NCBI GenBank assembly: GCA_003008705.1
Contig: PDUO01000001.1
Location: 744,001 to 808,000 of the forward strand
DNA length: 64,000 nt
Direction: 5' to 3'
DNA from: Pezicula radicicola
Taxonomy: Eukaryota; Ascomycota; Leotiomycetes; Helotiales; Dermateaceae
The translations under genes were made by a program, and so were the position numbers. The notes under the pieces are model-generated. The model made no database searches. It saw nothing but the letters and a program-made list of their open reading frames with translations, and was not told the DNA's origin. Of this stretch, positions 35,242 through 47,183 are shown in pieces. Every line of letters begins with the position of its first letter. The first letter of the stretch is position 1.

Positions 35242-35478
35242 TCAAATCTTCCCAAAGATCCTATCAAGTTCCTCGTTGGCCCTCTTAACAGCATGATTAT
35301 ATTGTATTATAACTCGTGTATCCAACATCCAAACTTTCTTTCCTCTCTTCCCAAAGACCTTATCAAGAACATTATTAGCCCTCTCAATACCTTCGTTATG
35401 CTGCGTGATTCTTCGTGAGTGCGTTTTCTTTTGTATGGCACCTCGTCGTCTTCTCGCTGCCTGCTGAAAATTATCCAT
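35242..35478 (-). CDS. Small basic protein with a duplicated motif (78 aa)
   Basis: ATG at 35478 to stop at 35242. The product has two copies of a unit: RRITQHNEGIERANNVLDKV then FGKR, and RVIIQYNHAVKRANEELDRI then FGK. The shared pattern is R..I.Q.N.....RAN..LD..FGK. The two units start about 33 codons apart, and at the DNA level the repeats (about 35247-35300 and 35347-35402) have diverged, yet the shared residues persist, which suggests selection on the protein. The N-terminus is basic (AARRRRGAIQKKTHSRR). I recognise no family. It lies alone in a gene-poor region. Function unknown. Confidence 0.4.
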   Translation of the reverse strand: MDNFQQAARRRRGAIQKKTHSRRITQHNEGIERANNVLDKVFGKRGKKVWMLDTRVIIQYNHAVKRANEELDRIFGKI

Positions 35479-36458
35479 GGCTTTGCTTATGGGTGTTAGT
35501 TGTTGGAGTGCAGCGAGTGTTTATTTTGGTAAAATTACATTGTAGTTGTTCTTGACATAGACAAAGAACATTGCCTTGCTTTGACTTCAATCATTGAATA
35601 AAGAAGTGAGTAAGAAACCTTTGTGTGTGTGGAGTGAAATGGAAATCGTCTTGTCAGTGTCAAGCCATAGGTTAACTACGAAAAAGAGGACTATCAATCA
35701 GAAATATGAATATAAAATTGGTGTGTGTCTACTTACAATGCCATTTTTTAATTCTCTGTTTATTTGTATAACACACAGATGGCTAGTCTCTACTCTCAAG
35801 GACAATGGCAAGTCACAAATTGGACGAGCAACCATCAAATTTTTATCTGTACACTTCTTAGAAAATGAAAGATGTTCTGTACAATGCAGTCCCTGGCGTG
35901 ATTATATCTAAGTGTCCAGGTAGAATCACTGTTGGATACGGTAGGAGCATACTTTATTGAAGTCACCTAGTCCCTATCTAATTTGAGTAAGTCGTTTGAT
36001 TTAAGTCACTCGCTTATTTGGATTGCTCACTTTGATATAGATTTGTGATTTAAAGCTTGACCTTTTTTCTGTATGAGAGCTAACCACCTAACCACCTCAC
36101 CGAGCTCACTTACGACTCGCTTATCACACTACACTGCCCCTATTTAAGCGAGCTTCCCTATTAGCGAATTAAAAACACCTAGCAATCCTAAAAGGTTCTT
36201 TACAATAGGTCAGTTACTCAAATCAAGTAGGTAACTGAATAAGTACAAGACCTTATACTCTGTTGAGCTACAGGAATATTCACGTGATCGTCCAACTATT
36301 ATAAATAGGCACTAGTTCCATACAGGATATAATACCACTTGCCACCCACATGGAACATTCCTTTCGCAGGTGTTAACGCCTCTACATTTTAAGACCAGCT
36401 TAGTTTTCCCTAAGAACTCCTAAGTACCCGCACCAACTAGTTAACAACAATAAGAACT
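35479..36458. other. Intergenic with two copies of the dispersed motif
   Basis: Contains motif copies at 35978-36030 and 36207-36245 (GTCAGTTACTCAAATCAAGT). No gene seen. Confidence 0.5.
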
Positions 36459-37404
36459 TCAGTCAAGGGCCGCATTGGCCAAATCATCAGCGTCCTCATT
36501 ATCTTCTCGCGGGACCTGCCAAAAGTTCACCTCACATCCCCTGCCCTGCAAATTCCTTACAAGATCATCCAGCCTGTCGAAGAGATCACCATTGACCACA
36601 GGTAATCCCCTTGCATTCCTGAATCCATTCCCTACCCATTTCCAGATCCATCGACTTATGCCATTCGTAACATAGGCCGAGTCTGTGACCACTACGAGTC
36701 TCGAGAAAAAGTCATTCTCCAAAATTTCCGTTGCCTTTTCCAGAGCCCGAATAGCCGCGTAAAGTTCAGCCACTTGGTTTGTCTGCTTCATCCCGTAGGG
36801 TAACGTCTCGGAGATGTTCCAATAGCTATAGTTGCCAAAGTAGACGCCGATCGCAGCTTCTGCTCCATGATAGCCATTGTTGCGACAGGCGCCATCACTA
36901 TGATCAGAAAGTTGGGATCAGTTTATTTGTTTTAGATTCATCAGGAGTATCTCAAACATGGTTTAGGAGCAATGAGTGTGTGAATCCGTGAGGGATAATC
37001 CGCCCCGAGAACTTGAAACTTACATGTCAATAACAAGGGTTTGATAATTTCTCTTGATATGCCGAAAGCCATCGGAGAGCTGTATAATAGAGTTTCCACG
37101 TTTCCTGGCATTGTACGAAGTACAGACGGCGGTTTATGTCAGCCACACTCATGTTGTCTGGTGCGTGTATCGGCGAAATTGACAGTCCCTCACGGTGGTA
37201 TCTTCGATACACACACAAACTACTCCCTACGTTAGTCTTAAAGTCCCGAAAGCCACCCAAACATCACTATTACAGCATAGCACATACAAGCAAGTAAAGT
37301 AGCTTGAGAAGGGCTACTTTTATGCTGCATATTAAGAACTTACCTCGTTCTGAATCAGATCTGTGTCTAGGTCCAGCATAGACAGTTCGCAACGTTTTGC
37401 TCAT
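36459..37404 (-). CDS. RNase H family protein (internal exon boundaries partly unresolved)
   Basis: The last exon, complement 36459..36897, and the preceding one, 37024..37104, are secure: together they encode LSDGFRHIKRNYQTLVIDIDGACRNNGYHG. The four acidic RNase H active-site residues are present: Asp in DIDGACRNNG, Glu in NQVAELYAAI, Asp in VVVTDSAYVTNG and Asp in EDNEDADDLAN. A likely first exon (37344..37404) begins MSKTLRTVYAGPRHRSDSER with a GTAAGT donor, but its phase does not join directly to 37104, so one more small exon between 37105 and 37343 is required and I could not place it. The product should cut RNA in RNA-DNA hybrids. The starts of this gene and MMSDH lie about 410 bp apart, divergent. 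Confidence 0.7.
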
Positions 37405-37813
37405 CGATCGCAGAAATTAATAGGTAGCCTAGGATAAAGAAGATACAGCCAGCATATTCCGGCGGTTACGGTGTAAAGAAGCTTAGAACAGCTTTACCAA
37501 ATCAAAGGCTTGTCGATATTCTGAAAACATCGCATCTTGCAGGCGTTCTCAATGTATGCGTCGCTTCCTCCTTCCTCGTAGTGATGTTCTGGCGTCAATG
37601 CCGTGTCGTGAAAAGAAGCTACCCCACCTCCATCTGGGGTGTAGAGCCGAGACCCAGCCGACCCAAACCGCGGTCGCGGCGGCGGCGAGCTCACGATTAT
37701 CCAAGCTTCACTGTTCACCGGTGAACAGCTCCCACTCTTGCCTTAAAAGCCTTTAAATCCTAGGGATCTTAGGATCTTGGAATCTTCAATCTTTTATCTT
37801 CCAATTCTTCAAG
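37405..37813. other. Divergent promoter region, RNase H/MMSDH
   Basis: 409 bp. A GC-rich segment at 37625-37690 (GCGGTCGCGGCGGCGGCGAG) contrasts with the AT-rich surroundings, and the palindrome TTCACCGGTGAA lies at 37714-37725. No gene seen. Confidence 0.5.
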
Positions 37814-39612
37814 ATGCGTCGAGTTCTTACAAGAGGCATTCCTGCCGCCGCAGTGCGTGCTCCACATTCAACACCCTCTCTTCACATAGCTTCCGCCACC
37901 TCAAGTTCGAGGAACACTAGCCGTCAATTCAGTGCCTTAGCTCAACACCTAAAGCCTGCTGCAGCTCTTGCCTTCAATGCAGACAACTACCCTACCTCGC
38001 ATGAAAAGATTGAGTCGCCACAAGATACACCTTACTTCATTGACAACAAGTTCATGAAGTCCGAAGCTACGCAATTCATCGACCTACACGACCCCTCAAC
38101 CAACAACCTCGTCACCCGTGTACCCCAAAGCACAGATGCAGAGCTTAAGGCTGCTGTGGAGAGTGCGCAGAAGGCATTCCCAGCATGGAGGGCTACAAGT
38201 GTCATGGCTAGACAGCAGATCATGTTCAAGTTTACACAATTGATTCGAGAGAACTGGGACAGGCTTGCTGCTAGTATTACTTTGGAGCAGGGCAAGACCT
38301 TTGCTGGTAGGTTACGGGGTCTGTGCCTTTTTGTCCTTGACTGACTGTTGCAGATGCAAAGGGCGACGTGCTTCGTGGTTTACAAGTGGCCGAAGCAGCT
38401 TGTGCTATTCCTCAATCAATGGTTGGAGAAGTCCTTGAGGTTTCGAAGGATATGGAAACAAGAAGCTACAGAGAGCCATTGGGTGTGGTGGCTGCCATCT
38501 GCCCCTTCAGTAAGTATACTATTAACAGTATACAAGCGCCATACTAACAACCCGTAGACTTCCCTGCCATGATTCCTCTTTGGTCGATTCCAGTTGCGAC
38601 AGCAACCGGCAATTGCCTCATCCTCAAACCATCCGAACGTGATCCTGGTGCAGCAATGATCCTGGCAGAACTAGCCCAGAAGGCTGGTCTTCCTGATGGA
38701 GTTTTGAACATTGTTCACGGTGCCGCCAAGACTGTTGACTTCATCATTGATGAGCCTGCAATCAAGGCCATCAGTTTCGTAGGAAGCAACCGTGCCGGAG
38801 AGTATATCTTCGCCCGTGGATCAGCCAACGGCAAGCGTGTCCAGGCCAACTTAGGCGCCAAGAACCATGCTGCTGTTCTCCCTGATGCTAATAAACAGCA
38901 TGCGCTCAACTCGATTGTAGGTGCTGCCTTTGGAGCTGCTGGTCAAAGATGCATGGCTCTTAGCACATTAGTTATGGTTGGTGAGACAAAAGAGTGGCTC
39001 GAAGAATTAGCCGAGAGTGCGAAATCACTCAAGGTAAATGGAGGATTTGAGGCAGGTGCAGATCTTGGACCAGTCATCTCGCCACAAAGTAAGGAGAGAA
39101 TCGAGAAACTCATTGCAAGTGCCGAGGAAGAAGGCGCAACGATCCTTCTCGATGGTCGTGGCTACAAGCCTGCGAAGTACCCTAACGGCAACTGGGTTGG
39201 ACCAACTATCATTACAAACGTTAAGCCACACATGAAGTGCTACACTGAGGAGATCTTTGGTCCAGTACTTGTGTGCTTGAACGTCGACTCGCTTGATGAT
39301 GCTGTCAACCTCATCAACGCCAACGAGTACGGCAACGGAGTCGCTATCTTCACTAAGTCAGGTGCAACTGCCACGGCCTTCCAAAAGAACATCGAGGCAG
39401 GACAAGTCGGGATTAACGTCCCGATCCCAGTCCCCCTTCCAATGTTTAGCTTCACTGGAAACAAGAAGAGTATTGCTGGCGGTGGAGCAAGCTACTTTTA
39501 TGGCAAGCCCGGATTGCAATTCTATACCCAGTTGAAGACTGTGACGAGCTTGTGGAGAAGTGAGGATGCCATTTCCAAAGCTGCGGATGTTTCTATGCCT
39601 ACGCATAGTTAA
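37814..39612 (+). CDS. Methylmalonate-semialdehyde dehydrogenase, mitochondrial (567 aa)
   Basis: CDS join(37814..38306, 38354..38509, 38558..39612). The N-terminus ([18 protein letters not shown]...) is an Arg/Ala/Ser-rich matrix signal of about 45 residues. The mature part is an aldehyde dehydrogenase of the CoA-acylating MMSDH branch: [37 protein letters not shown], catalytic Cys in [12 protein letters not shown], and the C-terminal [13 protein letters not shown]. It converts methylmalonate and malonate semialdehydes to propionyl- and acetyl-CoA in valine, thymine and inositol catabolism. It retains the [10 protein letters not shown] signature that separates this branch from generic ALDHs. 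All junctions are in phase. Confidence 0.95.
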
Positions 39613-42216
39613 GTGGTTAATACTCTGGAATTTTAACGGCGAAATGTACACGAATGACTGTTCAAAATAGTAAATAGCATGCATCATGAAGGCTGGCATT
39701 CATCGGTTCTCATATCCATTGCTACACAAACCCTAACTTCTAGTTGAACGTCAGCCAACTTTGAGAGCTCTAGTCAAAGCTAATCTTCTTTATAGACTGT
39801 TGTAGCTAAATGGGTTCTTTGTTCTATACAGCTATTGAGGTAATGCATTTAGATGTATCGCAAAGTTACCTGAATCAAGTAAGTGCTTGCCCTCTTTTGC
39901 AGTCACGTAGTGGTAGATAGAGTTGACGTCTATATTTCAGGGTAGAATACTTGTAGCTATCCTACAAATAGCATAAAGAAATAAACTCGCATTCTGGCCC
40001 AAGACTTGCACCATACCTTTCATCAATCTGTTTTAGAAATCGAAATGCAAGGCCTCTTGCTTTGCCTTAACAAATTCCATGTTGTCGTTTCCCCTTCAGA
40101 TTCCTTCTAACCGAACCCTCTACCACATTCCCTTTGGTTCATATCGTTGGCCACGTCCACTTAACTCCCACCAGCAACCTCTGGGTGGCGTCGAAGGGTG
40201 TGGGCACGCAGATGTTCTTCCCGAGAGTATCCTTCACCATGGTTGTCATGGCAATCCCTAACACTACAATGCCAGATCGTTGTTCCACTATGCCTTTCTC
40301 TAATGTGCCTCTGAAGGGTAGAGGAACGAGTAAACTCTCTGTTGCAAAACTCGAATCAGCACTGGAAGCTGTGTTTCGAAACAAGTGTTAGAAGCGTCCG
40401 TGAGAGGAGTTTCTTTGTTGTTCTTGACATCGGAAAGAACGAGCTTACAGAGGCCTATTGTTATCCATTTTGGGGGGAAATATCTCGCTAAGAGCTTGGA
40501 GGAAGTTATCACAACGTTGTTGAACCTTTATGATGCAAAGTGTGGAATTGTATTGAGTTGCTCTTATACCCAGTGAAGGATTTGAATGAATAATGAATCA
40601 GAAGAGATGAGTTGAAGTGTTCAATTATCTCGAGAAGAGTTTGAGTAAAGAAGGAATTGGAAGAGGTGTGTTCAAACGTTCTTATACCTCTAATTTCTTG
40701 CAGATCCTTCTTGCTCTAGAACCAACGTTCTACATGCACCCAGTCACTCTTGTTTTAGTGCCAAGGGATAGAGAAGTTGAAATAGAGCATCCCTTGGCCC
40801 TTGTTGGTCCTTCAGAGTAGGGCGAGTCTGTGACTACCCGGCACTTAGAAAAATCATGGCAAAGAATTCATTTTGGTTTCGGAACAGCGAAGTATCATTA
40901 AGCCCCTGAAATTTAACTAGTGCAAACCGGAGGCGAAGCACAAGCAAATAAGCCAAGTATTCCTGTGAGGTATTGGCAAGATTGGCAAGACGAGTCACCA
41001 GTGAGCGGTAGTTCACTTAATTTTAAGCAGGGTTAGTTAGTGCGTTCTTTTGCTACAAGCTCGCTGTTGCTGTTTTTGTTTTTGTTTTTTGTTTTGTTTT
41101 TTTATCTGCAGCAAAATGTCATATCACAATTTAAAATCCTGCACGTTATCGGATGCTGATGACTCGTGTGCGGATAACACATTTGCTAACGATAATCGTT
41201 ATTGATGACCATACGTACGTGCTATGATATATCTTCATCATATAACTAAATTCCAACGATTTAGGACACCTGGTGTAACGTAGCTTAACAGCTTAATATA
41301 TTATTACCCTAGAATTCGGAAGCAGGTAATAGTGCCCACAAATTTTCGTGCTACTTTCTAGAATCTCTACTTGGCTTCTATGCATACTACAGCTGCGGTC
41401 TAGAAGTTTGAACTCGGTATTCAGCTATGTTTGCATCATCTTTGTCACATAACGCATACAGAATAAGCACCACGTAAACCCCCTTTCTCAGTCCCGAGTA
41501 GCTGTGGTAATAAGTACGTATGTAGTTGCATATGATTATGGTCTTGCGGAATCAAGGACAACCAGTACTTAGTAAGTACGGCACAACAGTCTGAAAATAT
41601 TTTCTTTTTCACGCCCGGCCATGTTGAAGAACGGTTTTCGGTTTCGGATAGTGTGCCTTGCTAAAGTTTAATTCAGTCATACGTGACACAACAGTTACCG
41701 TGCGTACATCATAACCCCAATATATATGAGGTACACTAATGCATTCGCACATATTTTTTCTTCTACAAGCATAGCAAGAGCCTCAATAAATATCACTTCG
41801 GATCTATCAGGTCATAGAGATCTAATGGTCTACCGGTATTCTGTAGTTACTTTTCGGTCAATATAAACATAGTAGAAGTCTTTGAGCCGCTTTCACGTAC
41901 AATTTATTAGACAAGTGCAAGCAGAGTTAAAGCCAAACACAACTTATAACAGAACACTAGAACCGTAGTAACCACTAAATAACATGGTGCTATAGAAACT
42001 TCAAGTTCAAACAAGCAGGGAGATAATTCATTTAGCGACTATTCTTCAACCAAAGAAACACTGACTTCTACCTAGAACTTTGAAACTTCTAGACAGGTAT
42101 CAGGTTAGTCCAAGCAGCTTTCCCCCCAGAGAACCCAACCAAAACTTCCCCCGAAAAACTTTCAACCTCTCCTACTACCATCTCCACACCCAGACTCAGC
42201 GATCATAGTGAATGCT
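39613..42216. other. AT-rich gene-poor stretch with a dispersed-motif copy
   Basis: 2.6 kb. A motif copy at 39862-39890 is followed by TGCCCTCTTTTGCAGTCACG, which resembles the flank of another copy near 44936. Short frames on both strands at 40079-40820 are open but mutually overlapping; I see no domain. Poly-T is present at 41073-41103. Confidence 0.5.
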
Positions 42217-43240
42217 CTACGCGGGACGAGCATGCTTGGCCACCATGTGGCATTTCAGCTTGTCTGCGCGCGAATACCCTTTGCCATGGTTGTTAGAGCA
42301 GCCTTGAACTTCGCAATGGTATCGTCTCCCAATGTGAACAGCCTGCACATGACGCTCGAGGTCACTAGCGCGACCGAACGTCATATTACAGCCAGAGTGC
42401 ATACACATCGACCGCGGCTGTGATTGTCCTATTACTTGAACAATTTGAGTGGACAGCATCCCGATGCTTCCTAGCCTTGTGGACTGGTACATGGTTCCAG
42501 GTCCTGCTGGGTTAACGCTTGACGCAGAGCTCTGAAGTTCTTCACCTCCACTTCCGCTATTCTGGAGAGGACCGGTTGCCTCGTAGTAGTTTCTGGTGTA
42601 ACCGAACTCGAAGTTTCCACCATGATTGATCTGGAACCAATTTTTATCATCAACCAAGAAGTTGCAAGGCGAAGGTGTCTCTTGGTAAAGGTTGACAGCC
42701 TCGCTGCCTGGCAGATTACGAGTTCCCTTTGCTGAAAGCCTCTCATCTGCTAAATGCTGTATGTCCGTGTAATCTGTTAGTTCCAATTGTGTTTCCCGTG
42801 GAATGGACTCGAAATAGAAATTGTTGTCGGGGCTGCTATAAGGAAGCGGAGAAAGTGGCTGTGGAAAAGCTGCCTCTAAATCTTCGATGGCTGGACGAGG
42901 CTGAAATGCATTTGTATGATTCTGACATGCAGGTAGTGAAGTTGATTGGCTTGGATCGCCGCCAAACTGTTGGAAATCTGCATAAGATGGTTCAAGTGGC
43001 TCATAAGCGAGGCAAAGACGAGGGAAGTTAACGGTGCCAGTAGATGAAAGAGCACCAACAAGAGGCCTGCCAGCGTCAGTAGAAAAAAAATAAAGATCCC
43101 ACTCACCAAGTTCCAGTCCAGTGAATGTGGGTGGTATTGGTCAGCTGCGTTGTCAAGGGCGTGGGAAGGGGCGGAGCCTCCAACAGTTCTTCAGTCGAAT
43201 AGCATTCTGGGGGCGTAGCCAAGGGCATGAATGAGGCCAT
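42217..43240 (-). CDS. C2H2 zinc-finger protein A (327 aa)
   Basis: CDS complement(42217..43066, 43107..43240); the 40-bp intron has GTGAGT and GCAG ends and keeps phase. The protein begins MASFMPLATPPECYSTEELL and has a long unstructured Asn/Ser/Pro-rich region. Two C2H2 fingers lie at the C-terminus: CMHSGCNMTFGRASDLERHV (ending QAVH) and CEVQGC...YSRADKLKCHMVAKH. The C-x4-C spacing is typical of fungal C2H2 regulators. The likely role is DNA-binding transcriptional regulation with unknown targets. It sits head to head with a second C2H2 gene, in an AT-rich island. Confidence 0.78.
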
Positions 43241-43612
43241 GTGGCTCACAGTGAAGCGTTGCTGACGTTTTATGGGTGTGGTAACACCTTTTCCTGTGCG
43301 CTGCTTGCAAATCAGAAGTCGTCGCGTCGATGGTCAAGAGGGTCAGTTGGATGGGACACTCCCCTACTTATATATACATCCATCTCCATCATTACACAAG
43401 ATAGCGAATTGCTGTCAGAAGACGTTCCACGAGCCTCATTTCAGACCCAATACGAAATTCTCTCAGATCTGAGGATATGCTGGAGATCTGGGGCGCGCGA
43501 ATCCTGTTGGGCTTGAGCTCGTGGTGCCTGATCTGATAGCGTCAACCACAGTCAGCTTTTGGGTTTGGTCTCGAATATTCTCAATGGTGCAACCATCCTT
43601 TCCGTCAGCTTT
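43241..43612. other. Gap between two divergent zinc-finger genes
   Basis: 372 bp (the exact right edge depends on the start of the second gene). No feature beyond probable divergent promoters. Confidence 0.4.
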
Positions 43613-44203
43613 ATGAATGACTGTACCCCAAAATTCTGGGTATCTCCTCAGTTAAAACAATATTGAAAAGCTCGATATGGAAGCACAGTCTACTTGTGGA
43701 ACGCACCAGCTAGAAACCAAGCAGTTCAATGCCAGCGGGTTGCTGTGTATGCATGTACTTACGAGCCATGCAAAAAGACCTTTCCTAGAAATCGAGACTT
43801 GAAGTACGTTTCCTTAAACCCTACAACCTTAACACCCGCTGAGATCCAACACAGTCGACATACAAAGAATCATATCCGCAAATTCGAATGCTCGAAATGT
43901 GACTCTAAGTTCCCGTCCTCCAAAGATCTTAGTCGACACAATAGTAGCCTTCATGATCGAGACACGAAGTATCACTGCCCTATAGTCAACTGTGAGGAGT
44001 CGATATCGAGGATGGCTGTCAGAGCCAGAGTGCAAACGGGCTTTATGAGGAAGGATAATTGGCGGAGGCATATGCGGCGTATCCACCACATGAGTCGTCA
44101 GGAACTGCATGATGTGGAAGAGAAGGGCATCCCTACGGTGGTAAGGGTCGATTGCAAGTGGGTGGAACGGGCGAATTTTCATCCCAGTGTGAGCCAAACC
44201 TGA
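43613..44203 (+). CDS. C2H2 zinc-finger protein B, 5' end tentative
   Basis: The 3' exons are clear: a finger YACTYEPCKKTFPRNRDLN with RHTKNH completed across an intron (donor after 43803, acceptor before 43855), a second finger FECSKCDSKFPSSKDLSRHN (ending SSLH) and a third C-x4-C finger CPIVNC...GFMRKDNWRRHMRRIH. The third finger has an unusual insertion of about 12 residues after its second Cys. The frame has no ATG before its upstream stop, so a first exon is needed. One workable model is join(43613..43639, 43736..43803, 43855..44203), 147 aa, starting MNDCTPKFW. An alternative is that this is a 5'-truncated relic. Confidence 0.55.
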
Positions 44204-47183
44204 AAAATACCATGCATATTCCAATTTGCAAAAACGGTGGGCTGTAACATCAACATTCATTGCTGCTCAGAAATGAAATGCGTATATAAAATAGTATGCG
44301 CCAATTAAGTTGTCCAAAAGTGAAAAATGGAAGTCCCGCGCAATTCCTCAATCCGAGGGGGGGAGTTCCGCGCTAGTCCCCCCCTGTTTATTTCTCAAGC
44401 TTTGTCTCGCTACTTCCTGATACTCATAAATTGCGAGGAAGGTGCCACAGTCCTGGGAAACAAACGCTGTCAAGGCAGCCACGAAATTGCCGCCACAACT
44501 TGTCCTACTTCGCTCGATGCTTGTCTGAGCAGTCGCCTCCATTTTCATCCGACTTGACGACACCTCCAACTTCGCAAGTCACAATTTTAGCGACACCAAA
44601 ACTGATATCCATGTCGACACACCACACTGACTTGCGCGAAGCCCAAAACAAATCTTACTTTCAGCAATAACAATTTTCGACTCGCGGTTTTAACGCAAGC
44701 GATTGTTTTTAATTTCTTGACTATATTACCTCTTGCATCAGATGGTTTAGATTGATACGTCTCTAATGCTTAGCTGCAAGAAGCTTTAGTCTGACCCAAA
44801 TATCCAGTCATGTAAGAGTAAGGTCAATTACCCTATTTCAAGTTTAAGAAGGTAACTCAATTCAAGTTACTAAAATTCAAGTCTAAGTACGCCAGTGAGT
44901 TACTCAAATTAAGCGAGCTACTACCATGTCCAGCTATTGCCTCTTAATTGTAGTCACGTAGAAGGGACTGCATTTTACGGAACATGCCTAGATTTTCATA
45001 GATAGATAGATGAACGATGTGTACATGCAACATGAAACGAGAGAAAAATAATAATTCTCAAATAAGGCCTTTCAAGTGAGGTTGACGTGTAAGAGACTTA
45101 TCTAAGAGGACATACTTCTGTCATATCTGCAAGAGAAATTGCAGGGTATTCCAAGGACTTGAAGTTATTTATTAGGCCCTTAAATCCCAAGTCTTCCAAA
45201 GACATTTCATGTATAATAATAGTGCCTGTTGAAAGATAGAAGTCGTATGCGGATCTAAAACCACAACTACTTCGTTAAAAGCCAACCCATGCACGTTCAC
45301 AGCAGAGGAGATTTCTAGGATTGACGCTAGTACTTATCAAGATGGCTATTACAATGGAAGATGCTCTAATAATTATGCCCACGTAAGTAATTTTGGATCT
45401 ATTATGCGTGTAGACGCTATCTGATTCAGGTTGTGGCAGTACTAAAGCACAATATTGGCTGCAGGTAAGCTAGTTTGCTCAGCTGCGAATACATCTTTAA
45501 ACAGGAGCCCGAAGAAATAGACTTAATCAAAAACCATATTTAACTCCTCTCAATTTATGCCCTGTATTTTGTACTATGCCAAAGAAACAAATGTGAACTC
45601 GGAATTTTCCGCCACAGAAAATGACGGATAATTAATCGACGAGGAAGGGGACTCCAAAACTGCATAGAGAGACACATTTCAATACGAAAGCGTATGGCGT
45701 ATGGAAGGAAAATGATGGATTAAATGAAGCAAAGCCGACTTGCTCGCCCGTTAAAAGGATAATTTCCATATGCTAAGAGGGTATTTGAACATTCATCTTC
45801 TATCAATGACAATTAGGACTGAGTTCAGCCTGTAACCGAATTTTGAAATGCTGCAAATGAATATAATCACATCCTCTCACTTTCTCACCCCAGAAATTAT
45901 AAATAAATAGAGACACACCTGTCTTTGTATTTCCATATCGCTCGAACTTACCTATATTACCTCCGGGATTGGTTACATATTCTTTTCGATGGTGCATCGT
46001 TATAATGCGATCACTGACGATATCTACCGACTTCATTCATGAGACAACAATACTTGTAGAAGAAAAGTTGTGTGCTGCTAACTAGAAACCAGACTTAGCC
46101 TAAGAGACAACAATAACCAACTGTATATTGACCAGTTGAAAGGAAAAACCTGTGCTTCAAACCAGTAAACCCCATTTCTCAAATATGAACGACAGAAAAC
46201 AAAGCATTGACCACAAGTATTGAGAAAAGGAGAATAGTAACTAGATAAAAATCTAGACAGCTTCTAAAGAGCTCGTTCCCTCCCCGAACGGGAAAATAAG
46301 AACATGAGATGGGGCTGATAATAGCTTGCCTAGCTATCTAACTAGACTAAGGAACAATTGAGACTCACTTGGGCATTTTGTATATAAAAACATTACTTGA
46401 TAGTCGAAACGAACCCGGCATTTTCCAATATCTTGGGTCTCTCTCGTGCTAGTAGTACAGATGGTGGACGACTTGATGATCAAGCCTAGAAGTTGCTAAA
46501 AAAAAATGAGTAACTACACTGACTCTAAAGACATCATCTTACTAATCATGGGCAGAATTGAACTCTGACCCAATTTCTGCAAAGTGCATAAAAGGTATAC
46601 GAATAGGCGTTCTAAACAAGAGTGAAGTGAGACGCAACACACGACTGAAAAGACCAAGCTGCTGAGGTAGATTACGAAGACGAACTATTAGTAAATTCTA
46701 CTTAACGTACTAGAGATATAGCTAAAGTATGTTGTTTGTGATTGCCATGAACACAAGGGGAGTGAATATAGAGAAGTGGTGGACGAGCTTGCTGTTGCGT
46801 ACTGAAGAGTTATGGTTGCCCTTCATTCTATGTTGGTACGAGCTACTGGCTTCACCTGTGGCAATCCTCGCTTAGGTGACCCAAGCTACCTTAACTTGAC
46901 GATTAATAATGAGCCATCAGCGACCTATTCTTTCAAATATGTATCTCAATCATTGGCAGCCGAAGGAGTGGTGGGCCGCAGGTAAAAGTTTTGGAGGTAT
47001 GGTAGTTCAACCTGTAAGAAACTATTCACCTCGAACCCATGAAGGGAAACAAACCACTTTAATGGAAGCTCCTACACGTATTTCGGGCGACTTGAAAGTT
47101 ACTTTCTTTAATAGTTAAATATAACCTTTCGATGGTTGTCCACGAAGAAGCGCTATAGACGAATAAAATCTTCGGATTCGATG
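44204..47183. other. AT-rich gene-free stretch with dispersed-motif copies
   Basis: 3 kb, one of the most AT-rich parts of the window. A motif cluster at 44836-44921 (GAAGGTAACTCAATTCAAGT, then GTGAGTTACTCAAATTAAGC) is followed by TTGTAGTCACGTAG. A 69-codon ATG frame at 46909-47118 has no domain. No RNA gene seen. Confidence 0.5.

Noticed and set aside
37027..37260. 77-codon minus frame overlapping the RNase H gene
   Set aside because: It is a wrong frame relative to the spliced RNase H exon at 37024-37104; kept only as a possible source of the missing exon.
40079..40391. Overlapping open frames on both strands
   Set aside because: Mutually antisense, non-ATG starts on the plus strand, no recognisable protein.
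46909..47118. 69-codon ATG frame
   Set aside because: No domain and no splice partner; isolated in AT-rich DNA.
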